A stretch of DNA of 64,000 nt, taken from assembly GCA_017618355.1 (NCBI GenBank), contig JAFZUL010000063.1, forward strand, positions 1 through 64,000, written 5' to 3'. Below, piece after piece: positions 53,961-62,021 of the stretch (position 1 is its first letter; the number at the start of each line of letters is the position of its first letter). A program made the translations under genes and the position numbers. The DNA comes from Muribaculaceae bacterium. Its GTDB lineage: Bacteria; Bacteroidota; Bacteroidia; Bacteroidales; Muribaculaceae. The notes beneath the pieces were generated by a model that did not search any database, was not told the origin of the DNA, and was given only the letters and a program-made list of their open reading frames with translations.

Positions 53961-55214
53961 TTAGTGATAGAGATAATATTTGCTTGACTTGGCTTTGAAG
54001 GCCTCGTTGTCTTTGTTGAAATAGTCGATGATGTCTTCCACTTTGTAGCGGCGGCAGAAGCGCTCACGAATTTCTTTGGTGCCGCACACCTTGTCGAACA
54101 TCGCATAGCGCTTGGGGTTCTGCTCGAAGAGCTGCTTGTCGGGGTACATTTCGTGAATCACTTGCAGGAAATAGAACTGTGTGAGCACGAGATTGGCCTT
54201 GTCGAGGTCGGTGATGTAAATCTGCACGCCATGAACCTCTTGCAACGACTTGTCAACCGCCACGCTAAGTGCGAAGAAGGGTTTGTAGTTGATGGGGCGG
54301 AAGTGCATACCAGGCAGATTGAGGGCGTTCATGTTCTTGGCAAGAGCCTCTGCGTCAATCCATGAAGCGGCAAAGCACTCGAAGGGCAGGGTATAGCCAA
54401 TGCCAGTGTTGAAGATGTAGAGTTCGCCCAAAATGCCGCTAACTGGATAGAAAAACGCATTCTCAGGGGCAGGAATCTGTGGCGATGGCAGTACCCAAGG
54501 CATGCCCGTGTCGCGGAATTTCATGTCTCTAGTCCATCCTTCCATAGGAATAACGGTAAGATTGCATTTCTTGCCAGTCTTTGAGCCTTTGGCGATGATG
54601 CCCTCCTCGTTAAGGTACTGGGCAAGTTCGCCGGGAGTCAAGCCATAGAGATATGGGATGGCATATTTGCTCACGAAGGAGAAATATCCATCTTCCACGA
54701 GGTTTCCCTCTACCTTGTTGCCACCCAGTGGGTTGGGGCGGTCGAGGACCATAAACTCTTTATTATGTTTGGCGCACGCCTCCATGCACACACCCATTGT
54801 GGCATAGAACGTGTAACTGCGGCAACCAATGTCTTGGATATCATAGATTAGTACGTCAATGTCTTTCAGCATCTCAGCGGTAGGCTCGTGTGTACTTCCA
54901 TAGAGGGAGTACATCTTGATGCCAGTGGTTGGGTCAACGGCATCGCTCACTTTGTCGCCCGCATGTGCATTGCCCCGCACACCATGCTCAGGACCGAAGA
55001 GCGCAACCAGCTTCACGCCTGGTGCCTCATTAAGGATATCGACTGTTGATTTAAGGTTGTTGTCGATTCCACTGGGGTTGGTAACCAGTCCCACGCGCTT
55101 GCCCTGCAGCTGCTCAAAACCACCGTCGCGCAGCACTTCAATACCCGGCTTCACTACAGCACTGGCAGCCAATGCTACCACAGCCAAAGCTAAAAATATA
55201 ATGTGTCGTTTCAT
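53961..55214 (-). CDS. namZ: Exo-beta-N-acetylmuramidase (DUF1343)
   Basis: A 417-aa secreted enzyme with a signal peptide (residues 1-18, ending ASAV). The DUF1343 blocks are clear: GKRVGLVTNPSGID, LFGPEHGVRG, SLYGSTHEPT, IYDIQDIGCRSYTF, DRPNPLGG and VIPMEGWTRDM. NamZ releases terminal MurNAc from the non-reducing end of glycans (characterised in Bacillus and Tannerella). It supplies the substrate for MurT, MurK and MurQ downstream. A run of TCTAGA-type repeats (53929-53963) separates it from the dehydrogenase gene. Confidence 0.92.
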   Translation of the reverse strand: MKRHIIFLALAVVALAASAVVKPGIEVLRDGGFEQLQGKRVGLVTNPSGIDNNLKSTVDILNEAPGVKLVALFGPEHGVRGNAHAGDKVSDAVDPTTGIKMYSLYGSTHEPTAEMLKDIDVLIYDIQDIGCRSYTFYATMGVCMEACAKHNKEFMVLDRPNPLGGNKVEGNLVEDGYFSFVSKYAIPYLYGLTPGELAQYLNEEGIIAKGSKTGKKCNLTVIPMEGWTRDMKFRDTGMPWVLPSPQIPAPENAFFYPVSGILGELYIFNTGIGYTLPFECFAASWIDAEALAKNMNALNLPGMHFRPINYKPFFALSVAVDKSLQEVHGVQIYITDLDKANLVLTQFYFLQVIHEMYPDKQLFEQNPKRYAMFDKVCGTKEIRERFCRRYKVEDIIDYFNKDNEAFKAKSSKYYLYH

Positions 55215-55267
55215 AAAATGATACTTAATCCGTAGTTTATGATTATAAAAAAGATGTTGCCATTTGA

Positions 55268-56746
55268 TTATTTGTGTCCGTAATCAGGATCGATTTTGCG
55301 ATCGACTAGGAAAGTGACAATCAGCGTTGCCACGCAGCAAGCAATAACCATCCAGAAGAAGTTGACGTATCCTAAGGCTTCTTGTATATATCCTGCAAAC
55401 ATTCCAGGAATCATCATGCTCAATGCCATGAAAGCAGTGCAGATTGCATAATGCGAGGTCTTGAATTCACCCTCCGAGAAGTAAATCATGTAAAGCATAT
55501 AGGCGGTGAAACCGAAACCATAGCCAAATTGCTCAATTGCAACGGCAATACTAATGTTTACAATGTTATCGGGTTGCCAAATGGCAAGATAAACAAATGT
55601 AAGGCAAGGTAGTGTCATGCAAGCCGCCATCCACCATAGTGATTTCTTCAAACCGACTTTTGAGGCATAAATGCCGCCCAATATGCCACCAACGGTAAGG
55701 AATATCACACCAATGGTACCATACACGATGCCAACATCATCGGTCGATAGACCCAATCCTCCAACGTTCTTCGCAGCCACAAGGAAAGGCATACACATTT
55801 TGATGAGGAATGCCTCGGGCAAACGATACAGGAGAAGGAATACTATCGCTAACCATATGCCTGGTTTTTGGCAGAATGTGACAAATGTACGGCCAAATTC
55901 ACTATATTTCGACAACCATTGGGCGAACTGGTTTAAATAGTCATTTAATAGGGATATACCTACTTTCGACAGTATCTTTGCAACAATAATGTAGACTAAT
56001 ATTACAGGTAATAATATCATCAACAATATCATTACACCTAAGTCTGTTAATAATTGACTTGTATTGGCCTTCTTTCCTTCTGAGGCAAGAGACGATTTGT
56101 CTGATGCGGGTTTGGGAACAAAGAAGGTGTGATAAAGGGTTACTACGCTGAAAAGAACAGCGGTAATAAGCATTGTCCAGAACCATGACTTAGGAATGTC
56201 GCCTGTGTTTTTTTCAATAGTGCCGGCGATATATACAAGCACACCTTGACCAAATATTGACGACAATCGATAGAATGTGCTGCGGATTCCAACAAAAGCT
56301 GCTTGGTTCTTCTGAGTTAAAGCCAGCATATAGAATCCGTCGGCAGCGATGTCGTGAGTGGCCGATGCAAAGGCTGTAATGGTAAACAATATCAGTGTTA
56401 TGTAAAACAGGCTGATAGGAGTTTTTCCACTGACTATAGTTGCTGCATCAGGATGAGGTATAGCAAGTGTGAGTAGAATGAATGCCACCGACATCAACAC
56501 TTGCATGGCAAGAACCCACCATCGTTTTGTCTTGATGATGTCTACAAAGGGGCTCCAGAACGGCTTTATAGTCCAAGGCAAGTATAGTAAGCTAGTAAAC
56601 AATGCCATTTGTCCATTGGGCACTCCCATCTTGGCAAGCATCAGCACTGAAATGTTGTTGACAATGAAATAAGGTATGCCCTCAGCAAAATATAAGGTTG
56701 GGACCCATGCCCAGGGTGATTGTTTGAATTTTGTTAATGCGCTCAT
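55268..56746 (-). CDS. MFS transporter, AmpG-like muropeptide permease
   Basis: A 492-aa protein with about 12-14 transmembrane helices. It begins WAWVPTLYFAEGIPYFIVN and has the loop DIIKTKRWWVLAMQV and the SATHDIAADGFYML helix. Both resemble AmpG, which carries GlcNAc-anhydroMurNAc peptides across the inner membrane. A long hydrophilic stretch lies near residue 220. The base composition is more AT-rich than the genes on either side. Its place in the salvage operon supports import of a cell-wall fragment; the precise cargo is unknown. Confidence 0.82.
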   Translation of the reverse strand: MSALTKFKQSPWAWVPTLYFAEGIPYFIVNNISVLMLAKMGVPNGQMALFTSLLYLPWTIKPFWSPFVDIIKTKRWWVLAMQVLMSVAFILLTLAIPHPDAATIVSGKTPISLFYITLILFTITAFASATHDIAADGFYMLALTQKNQAAFVGIRSTFYRLSSIFGQGVLVYIAGTIEKNTGDIPKSWFWTMLITAVLFSVVTLYHTFFVPKPASDKSSLASEGKKANTSQLLTDLGVMILLMILLPVILVYIIVAKILSKVGISLLNDYLNQFAQWLSKYSEFGRTFVTFCQKPGIWLAIVFLLLYRLPEAFLIKMCMPFLVAAKNVGGLGLSTDDVGIVYGTIGVIFLTVGGILGGIYASKVGLKKSLWWMAACMTLPCLTFVYLAIWQPDNIVNISIAVAIEQFGYGFGFTAYMLYMIYFSEGEFKTSHYAICTAFMALSMMIPGMFAGYIQEALGYVNFFWMVIACCVATLIVTFLVDRKIDPDYGHK

Positions 56747-56774
56747 TGTTATATAGTTTTTATGTCTTGGCTAA

Positions 56775-58100
56775 TTAATATATTGTTTTTATCTGTGCGT
56801 CAATGAAGTAATGCAGGAGGATTTGCTGGTAGCTGTAGCCTTTGGCGCCCATTACTGCGGCGCCTATTTGGCAAAGGCCTACACCGTGCCCCCAACCTGC
56901 ACCTCGCAAGATAAATTTCTCGGGGAACTCATCATTACCTTCTTCAATCTTCTCCACGATGAAAGCCGAGCTATAGAGACACGACGGGGAGAGGGCGTAG
57001 CGTATAGACAACTCTTTGCCAATGGTCTTGGTCATCTTCTCTCCAACGATGCGGAGTTTGTAGAGACGCCCGCTGGTGCCTCGTGCCACTGGCTCGAGGT
57101 CTAAAATTCGCCCATAGTCATCGCCAGTGCGCTCACGGATGATGCGACTCAGTTCCTCTTGAGTGTATTCCACATGCCAGCGGTAGAAGTCGGTTGTCTC
57201 TTGGTCGTAGTCGTTAAGCACCTGCGACAGAATTTCCTTGTCGGTGGTGTTGCAGTGGGCATGTGGCGAGGAGAGAATCCAATCGGCTGCATTGTCCTCA
57301 CGGGTGAGGTCGGGGAAGTTCATCTCGTCGTCATCATCGCGGCGAGCCACCAGATAGGGGTGATGGTCGTCTTGCCAGCAGTTCTCAAACTGCTCATACA
57401 CGCCGCCGCACGACTTTGAGAATCGCGCGTCGCAGAGTTCGCCGCCATACATCAGCACCTGTCCCCAGGTGGCTTCTATAGCTTGACGTACAGCCTCGGT
57501 CGAGGCTCGTGTGATGCCCTGATAACGCTGGCAGTGGTCGTCGGCGCACACGTCGAAGTTTACGTGGTCGTCACGGTCCCACCATTTTATCTCTTCATCG
57601 TCGCTTCTTGCTGCAAATTCCTGATGCAGGCCTGGCTCGGCAGCTGTGGCAACGCTGTCTTTGTGGATTTGTGCCAACAGCCAGCTTCGCGAGATTACAG
57701 CGTGGGCTTTAAGCAGCTCGAGTGATGCTGTAGCGCTCATCTCGCTCGAAATCACGCTCAGTAGGTATTCCTCTACCGAGAGGATGTTGATGGTTGTGAT
57801 GCGGTCATTCTCGACAATAAGGTGCAGCGCACCACGGAAAGTCTGGTTCTCCTTGCGTTTCCAGTGGAAGCTGACTCCGATTGTCACATTCTCGAGCGTG
57901 AACGAGTCGCTATCTACGTTGATAGGCTCAAAAAGCAAGTCTTGGTATTTCTTGCCGTTCCATTCTACCATGCCATCGACGCATTGCGCCAGTTGATTGC
58001 CGGTCACCTTCTCGCCATTGACAAGATAGTCGCCGTTGAGTTCAAACTCTATCATAGGCTCATTCATGATGCCTACTCTCACTTGTGGAACTTGTGCCAT
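56775..58100 (-). CDS. SpoIID/LytB domain protein without signal peptide
   Basis: A 441-aa protein. Residues 1-100 are beta-rich (VRVGIMNEPMIEFELNGDY). The SpoIID core has YLLSVISSEM with the likely catalytic Glu120 and LLKAHAVISRSWLLAQI. A ~190-residue insertion rich in Asp/His (about 150-340) follows, then GWGHGVGLCQIGAAVMGAKG near the C-terminus. SpoIID of Bacillus is a lytic transglycosylase acting on peptide-free glycan. Here no signal peptide or membrane anchor is seen, so the protein appears cytoplasmic. It starts 6 bases after the DUF4922 gene. Confidence 0.85.
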   Translation of the reverse strand: MAQVPQVRVGIMNEPMIEFELNGDYLVNGEKVTGNQLAQCVDGMVEWNGKKYQDLLFEPINVDSDSFTLENVTIGVSFHWKRKENQTFRGALHLIVENDRITTINILSVEEYLLSVISSEMSATASLELLKAHAVISRSWLLAQIHKDSVATAAEPGLHQEFAARSDDEEIKWWDRDDHVNFDVCADDHCQRYQGITRASTEAVRQAIEATWGQVLMYGGELCDARFSKSCGGVYEQFENCWQDDHHPYLVARRDDDDEMNFPDLTREDNAADWILSSPHAHCNTTDKEILSQVLNDYDQETTDFYRWHVEYTQEELSRIIRERTGDDYGRILDLEPVARGTSGRLYKLRIVGEKMTKTIGKELSIRYALSPSCLYSSAFIVEKIEEGNDEFPEKFILRGAGWGHGVGLCQIGAAVMGAKGYSYQQILLHYFIDAQIKTIY

Positions 58101-58106
58101 AGTGTG

Positions 58107-59069
58107 TTATCGTTTTGAATAAATTAAATGTAATTTCTCAGTAATATCCTCAAAATCTTCAGGTGCGAGGCACACATCCATAAGGATGAGTCTCACGTCG
58201 TGAAGAGTTAAGTTGTTGAAGTCTTCTTCTCGCGCAACCGCCCAAAGTCCGCCCATATCAAGCGAAGCGGGACTGAGCACGAACTGGTCCTCGCCAGTAC
58301 CATAACATGCAGGGCGGTGCTTGCGACGTGGGAACACGGCTATGCACCATGAGCCGCTATCGTGCCAGCAAAGAATGTTTATCATTGGCTCTTCTTGTCC
58401 CTTCTTCACAGGCAATGCGTCAATCAAATCGTTGAACCATTGCTCGCCATGTTCGATGTCAAGTGATTCGATATAGAACACTGGTCTGCCCAAACAAGTG
58501 ACAGTGCCAAATATCCCCTTTTTGTTAGCGTCAATCAAACTGGTCGTTGCACTGAACAGCTCATGGCAGATGGGCAGCTCTTCGTAAAGTCCAGCTTGGA
58601 AGTGAGCATGGTCAGGGGCCGAAGCGCCACTGTAAGGTCCATTATAGAACACAACATAGTCCTTGAGCTCTTTTGCGAGACGCATCATATCGCCAATGCG
58701 TCCAGCGATGCGTTGCGGCTTGTGCTCTAAGGCCGATATTGTAAGATGTCGCGAGAAGATGGGGTAAGGATTGACCTGAATCTTGTAACGGTTGTCCCAA
58801 ACTACCGTTTCCTGCTCCTTAGGCTGGTTTTCGTTGCACAAGAAGCAAGGCCGAGCTTTGAGCGAGGCGTCGTCGATGCTTGCCGACGACGACCTCAATC
58901 GTTTTGGGTTATACTGCAAGATGATATGCGAGTCTTCCAGGCTATCCGTGATGGGGATAATCACTTCACGGGTAAGCAGCCCATCAAGTGCCGCATAGTT
59001 GTCTCGCACCAGTTGCCAATTGCGCAACTGCCGCTCCCAAAGCTCGTCTATTTGCTCAATCAGCAGCAT
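58107..59069 (-). CDS. DUF4922 protein, HIT/GalT-like nucleotidyl transferase or phosphorylase
   Basis: A 320-aa cytoplasmic protein. PCFLCNENQ (Cys75, Cys78) could be half of a zinc site. SRHLTISALEH and PYSGASAPDHAHFQAG carry the HxHxQ signature (His154, His156, Gln158), the nucleophile motif of the HIT superfamily branch with GalT, Ap4A phosphorylase and GDP-hexose phosphorylase. The C-terminal part has the second-domain pattern EEPMINILCWHDSG and FPRRKHRP. The natural reaction is not known. It overlaps the upstream glycosyltransferase by ten bases and is followed six bases later by the SpoIID gene, so the three are tightly coupled. Confidence 0.78.
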   Translation of the reverse strand: MLLIEQIDELWERQLRNWQLVRDNYAALDGLLTREVIIPITDSLEDSHIILQYNPKRLRSSSASIDDASLKARPCFLCNENQPKEQETVVWDNRYKIQVNPYPIFSRHLTISALEHKPQRIAGRIGDMMRLAKELKDYVVFYNGPYSGASAPDHAHFQAGLYEELPICHELFSATTSLIDANKKGIFGTVTCLGRPVFYIESLDIEHGEQWFNDLIDALPVKKGQEEPMINILCWHDSGSWCIAVFPRRKHRPACYGTGEDQFVLSPASLDMGGLWAVAREEDFNNLTLHDVRLILMDVCLAPEDFEDITEKLHLIYSKR

Positions 59070-60562
59070 TTACAGCAGTTCTTCTTATTCATGGCGATGC
59101 GAGCCATAAGCTCCCAAGTGCGCATGCGGTCTTTGTAGAGGTTATTGTTATTCATCTTAACTACATCGACGTTGGCGTCGCTATTGTCGTCCCAACGGCG
59201 GCACAGATACACTGGCTCATAGACGCGACCAATCTGGTAGGTGCGCGAGATGTTAAGTCCAAGAGCGTAGTCCTCGCCGTAGCTTGTGTTGGGGAGCATT
59301 ACCTCACGGAGCACTGGAGTGTAGAATGCGCGAGGAGCGCCCAGACCGTTGATGCGCAGGGCATTGTTGCGGCCGTTCTCGGGAGTCCACTCTTTGTGGT
59401 CGATTACGCCGGGAGGAATGGGGTTGCAGTGGATGTCGGTCATCAGGTAGGTGCCCACAACCATTGCCACGTTCTGCTCGTAGAAGGCGTTTACCATAGT
59501 CTGCAGAGTATTCTCGTCTTTATACATGTCGTCGCTGTCGAGCTGAACAATAAACTTGCCGGCCTTAGAGTGGTGAGCGGCGAGATTCCAGTAACCGCCG
59601 ATACCCATGTCGTAATAGTCGGCGATGATGTGGATGAGGCGTGGGTCATCATACTCTGCAATAGCCTCGCGAGTGCCGTCGGTAGAGAAGTTGTCAACCA
59701 CCATGAGGTTGAATTTGAAGTTAGTCTTCTGATTCAGAACGCTGTCAATCGCGTCGCGGATGGTGCGGATGCGGTTGCGCACGGGAATCATCACTGTTGC
59801 TTCCACTTCAAACTTGTCGTGGTCAAACTCTATGTGCTTGAAGTTGGGAACTTCCTTGCCGTCAACCACCTTAACTGGAGGCAGGTAGCCGTCAATCTCT
59901 TTAAGGTGCTCGGTGCAGGCAGCTTCCATCTCGATTTGGCGACCGCGATTGCGTGGATCAACGTAATCGAAAATCTTCTCGCCGCTCTTGCGGGTGTCAA
60001 GCTCAACATCGCTGTAGAGATACTCGTTGATGTGAGTGAGAAGATTATACTGCGAGAGTTTGAGGCGCAGGTCATAGAGGCCAGCAAACTCGTAAGTTGC
60101 CTTCATAGCGGCGGCAGCCTTCTTGAAGCACTCAGAGCAGAACACGAGCACTGAGCCAAAATCGAAGTCATCGCGCAGCGAGCCGATCTGATAGTCGATT
60201 ACTGGAGCCTTAACAGCGCCCTTGTCGGTTACGTTGTAGTGGTCGGCATATACCATACCGCTGTCGGTGTCGGCAAGTACCTTCACAAAGCGTTCAATAG
60301 CGTAAGGCGCGAACTTCAATGTCACATACTTTGTGTAAAGCAAAGTCACGCAGGCATCGCTACGCTCGGCGATAGCCTTCATGGTGGCAGTAGAGGTGAG
60401 GTTGTTCACCTTGAGCATTTCGCAGCCGTCGATGGAGCCTTGAGCCTCCTCGTTGGCGAGCAAATAGATTTTGTTCACTAATGGGTTGGCTTTCAACCCA
60501 TCGACTGTAGCCTGTGCCTGCTCGGCATTGGCAAAAGGAATAAAGCAATTAATTTTTGTCAT
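59060..60562 (-). CDS. Glycosyltransferase family 2, tandem GT-A architecture (copy B)
   Basis: A 500-aa soluble protein. The C-terminal half is a standard GT2 domain: VMIPVRNRIRTIRDAIDSVL near 257, VVDNFSTDGT and LDSDDMY with the DxDD site at 342-345, then GGYWNLA. The N-terminal 200 residues look like a second, diverged GT-A unit with YADHYN (105-110) and PVIDYQIGSLRDDFDFG (120-136). It is a paralogue of the gene at 60582. The C-terminus NKKNCCKCC is unusual for its four cysteines. No membrane helix, so a soluble acceptor is implied. The acceptor is unknown. Confidence 0.85.
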   Translation of the reverse strand: MTKINCFIPFANAEQAQATVDGLKANPLVNKIYLLANEEAQGSIDGCEMLKVNNLTSTATMKAIAERSDACVTLLYTKYVTLKFAPYAIERFVKVLADTDSGMVYADHYNVTDKGAVKAPVIDYQIGSLRDDFDFGSVLVFCSECFKKAAAAMKATYEFAGLYDLRLKLSQYNLLTHINEYLYSDVELDTRKSGEKIFDYVDPRNRGRQIEMEAACTEHLKEIDGYLPPVKVVDGKEVPNFKHIEFDHDKFEVEATVMIPVRNRIRTIRDAIDSVLNQKTNFKFNLMVVDNFSTDGTREAIAEYDDPRLIHIIADYYDMGIGGYWNLAAHHSKAGKFIVQLDSDDMYKDENTLQTMVNAFYEQNVAMVVGTYLMTDIHCNPIPPGVIDHKEWTPENGRNNALRINGLGAPRAFYTPVLREVMLPNTSYGEDYALGLNISRTYQIGRVYEPVYLCRRWDDNSDANVDVVKMNNNNLYKDRMRTWELMARIAMNKKNCCKCC

Positions 60563-60581
60563 GATGTTATATGTATTTTGA

Positions 60582-62012
60582 TTATTGATTTTCAGTCTTC
60601 ATTAATGCTTGTCGCGCCTGAACTTCCCAAGTGCGCAGGCGGTCTTTGTAGAGATTGTTGGTGTTCTCCTGCTCGATGCTGAGGTTTGAGTCGGTATTGT
60701 CGTCGCCACGACGGTCAAGCGTCATCACGTCCCACACGCGCCCCACTCGGTGATGGCGTGAAGTCATCAGCCCCATGCCGTAGTCCTCACCATAGCTGCT
60801 GCAAGGCAGGCATATTTCACGATAGATTGGGGTGAAGAAGGCACGAGGTCCTCCAATGCCGTTAACGCGTAGCAGGTTGTTGCGCCCGTTCTCCAATGTC
60901 CACTCACGGTGTGCTATGATGCCTGGTGGAACTTCTTGCAAATTATGATCTACAATTTTGTAGCTGCCAACTATCATTGCGGCGTTTTCCTCATAGAATT
61001 TGGCAATCATGGTCTCCAAAGCATGAGATGCGGCAAAGAAATCGTCGCTGTCGAGACCAATGGCAAAGCGGCCGCAACGCTCATCATAGATGCCGAGGTT
61101 CCAGCATCCGCCAATACCCAAGTCATCTCTCTCAGGAATTATGTGAATCAAGCGCGGGTCGCTGGCAAATGAGTCGATAACCTCTGCAGTGCCGTCGGTG
61201 GAGTGATTGTCAATGACGATAAGGTTAAACTTGAACGTGGTCTCTTGTGTTAGAACGCTCTTTATTGCATCGCCAATCACTTTAGCTCGATTAAGAACAG
61301 GAATTATTACTGAGCACTCAACAGGAAATTCGCCCTGCGAGAGGTCCACGTCTTCGTATTTCTCAGGTGGCAGATAAGCACCAATCTTTTTGAGATGCCA
61401 AGTGCACACTGCTTCCATTTCACGTTGCTTCTTGGTTTCGCTTTCGCGCTGATAGTCGAAAACTCGTTCGCCACTGCTGCGTGTTTCAAGTTCGTCGCTG
61501 GTATAAAGATATTCAGGAATGTGAACTATTTTACCCAATCGAGACAATGCAAGTCGCATAGCATAAAACCCAGAGAAATCCAGTTTCTTTAAATCGTTGT
61601 CGATTTCGTGGCAAGCTTCACATAGTGCAGCTATATTAATTAAAACTACTGGTCCAAAGTCGAAGTCGTCGCGCAGCGAGCCTTCTTGGTAATCAATGAC
61701 TGGATGCTTGGCAAGTGAGGCATCGGGCATGCGGTTGTAATGGTCGCAATAGACCATCGCCGCATTGGTGTCTTTTGCTACCTTAATCATGCGGCGTAGT
61801 GCCATGTGGCCCATCTCAATATGAGTAGGGCGCAAGATGAAGATAGCATATTTTGAAGTGTCGCTACTCAAGAATTTTAAAGAATCAATCCAAGAGTAAT
61901 GATAGCTAGGATGGAATTTGTCTGAGCGTACTACAAGCGGCAAATCACCCTCACAATGCGTGACGGTTGCCGCTTGATCGCAGATAATTGATATGCGAAG
62001 TCGCTCTTCCAT
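60582..62012 (-). CDS. Glycosyltransferase family 2, tandem GT-A architecture (copy A)
   Basis: A 476-aa soluble paralogue of the next gene, with the same two-part layout. The N-terminal diverged unit has YCDHYN (88-93) and PVIDYQEGSLRDDFDFG (104-120). The C-terminal GT2 domain has VIIPVLNRAKVIGDAIKSVL, VIDNHSTDGT and LDSDDFF (DxDD at 321-324), then GGCWNLG. Shared downstream blocks include EVPPGIIAHREWTLENGRNN and SSYGEDYGMGL. It starts 9 bases after the amidase gene. Two complete but different copies suggest two linked transfer steps or a heterodimer. Confidence 0.85.
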   Translation of the reverse strand: MEERLRISIICDQAATVTHCEGDLPLVVRSDKFHPSYHYSWIDSLKFLSSDTSKYAIFILRPTHIEMGHMALRRMIKVAKDTNAAMVYCDHYNRMPDASLAKHPVIDYQEGSLRDDFDFGPVVLINIAALCEACHEIDNDLKKLDFSGFYAMRLALSRLGKIVHIPEYLYTSDELETRSSGERVFDYQRESETKKQREMEAVCTWHLKKIGAYLPPEKYEDVDLSQGEFPVECSVIIPVLNRAKVIGDAIKSVLTQETTFKFNLIVIDNHSTDGTAEVIDSFASDPRLIHIIPERDDLGIGGCWNLGIYDERCGRFAIGLDSDDFFAASHALETMIAKFYEENAAMIVGSYKIVDHNLQEVPPGIIAHREWTLENGRNNLLRVNGIGGPRAFFTPIYREICLPCSSYGEDYGMGLMTSRHHRVGRVWDVMTLDRRGDDNTDSNLSIEQENTNNLYKDRLRTWEVQARQALMKTENQ

Positions 62013-62021
62013 AAACTAAGT

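Noticed and set aside
58988..60154. 388-codon open frame on the plus strand opposite the glycosyltransferase
   Set aside because: It is antisense to a well-supported GT2 domain, is rich in Val/His typical of mirror frames, and has no promoter or motif.
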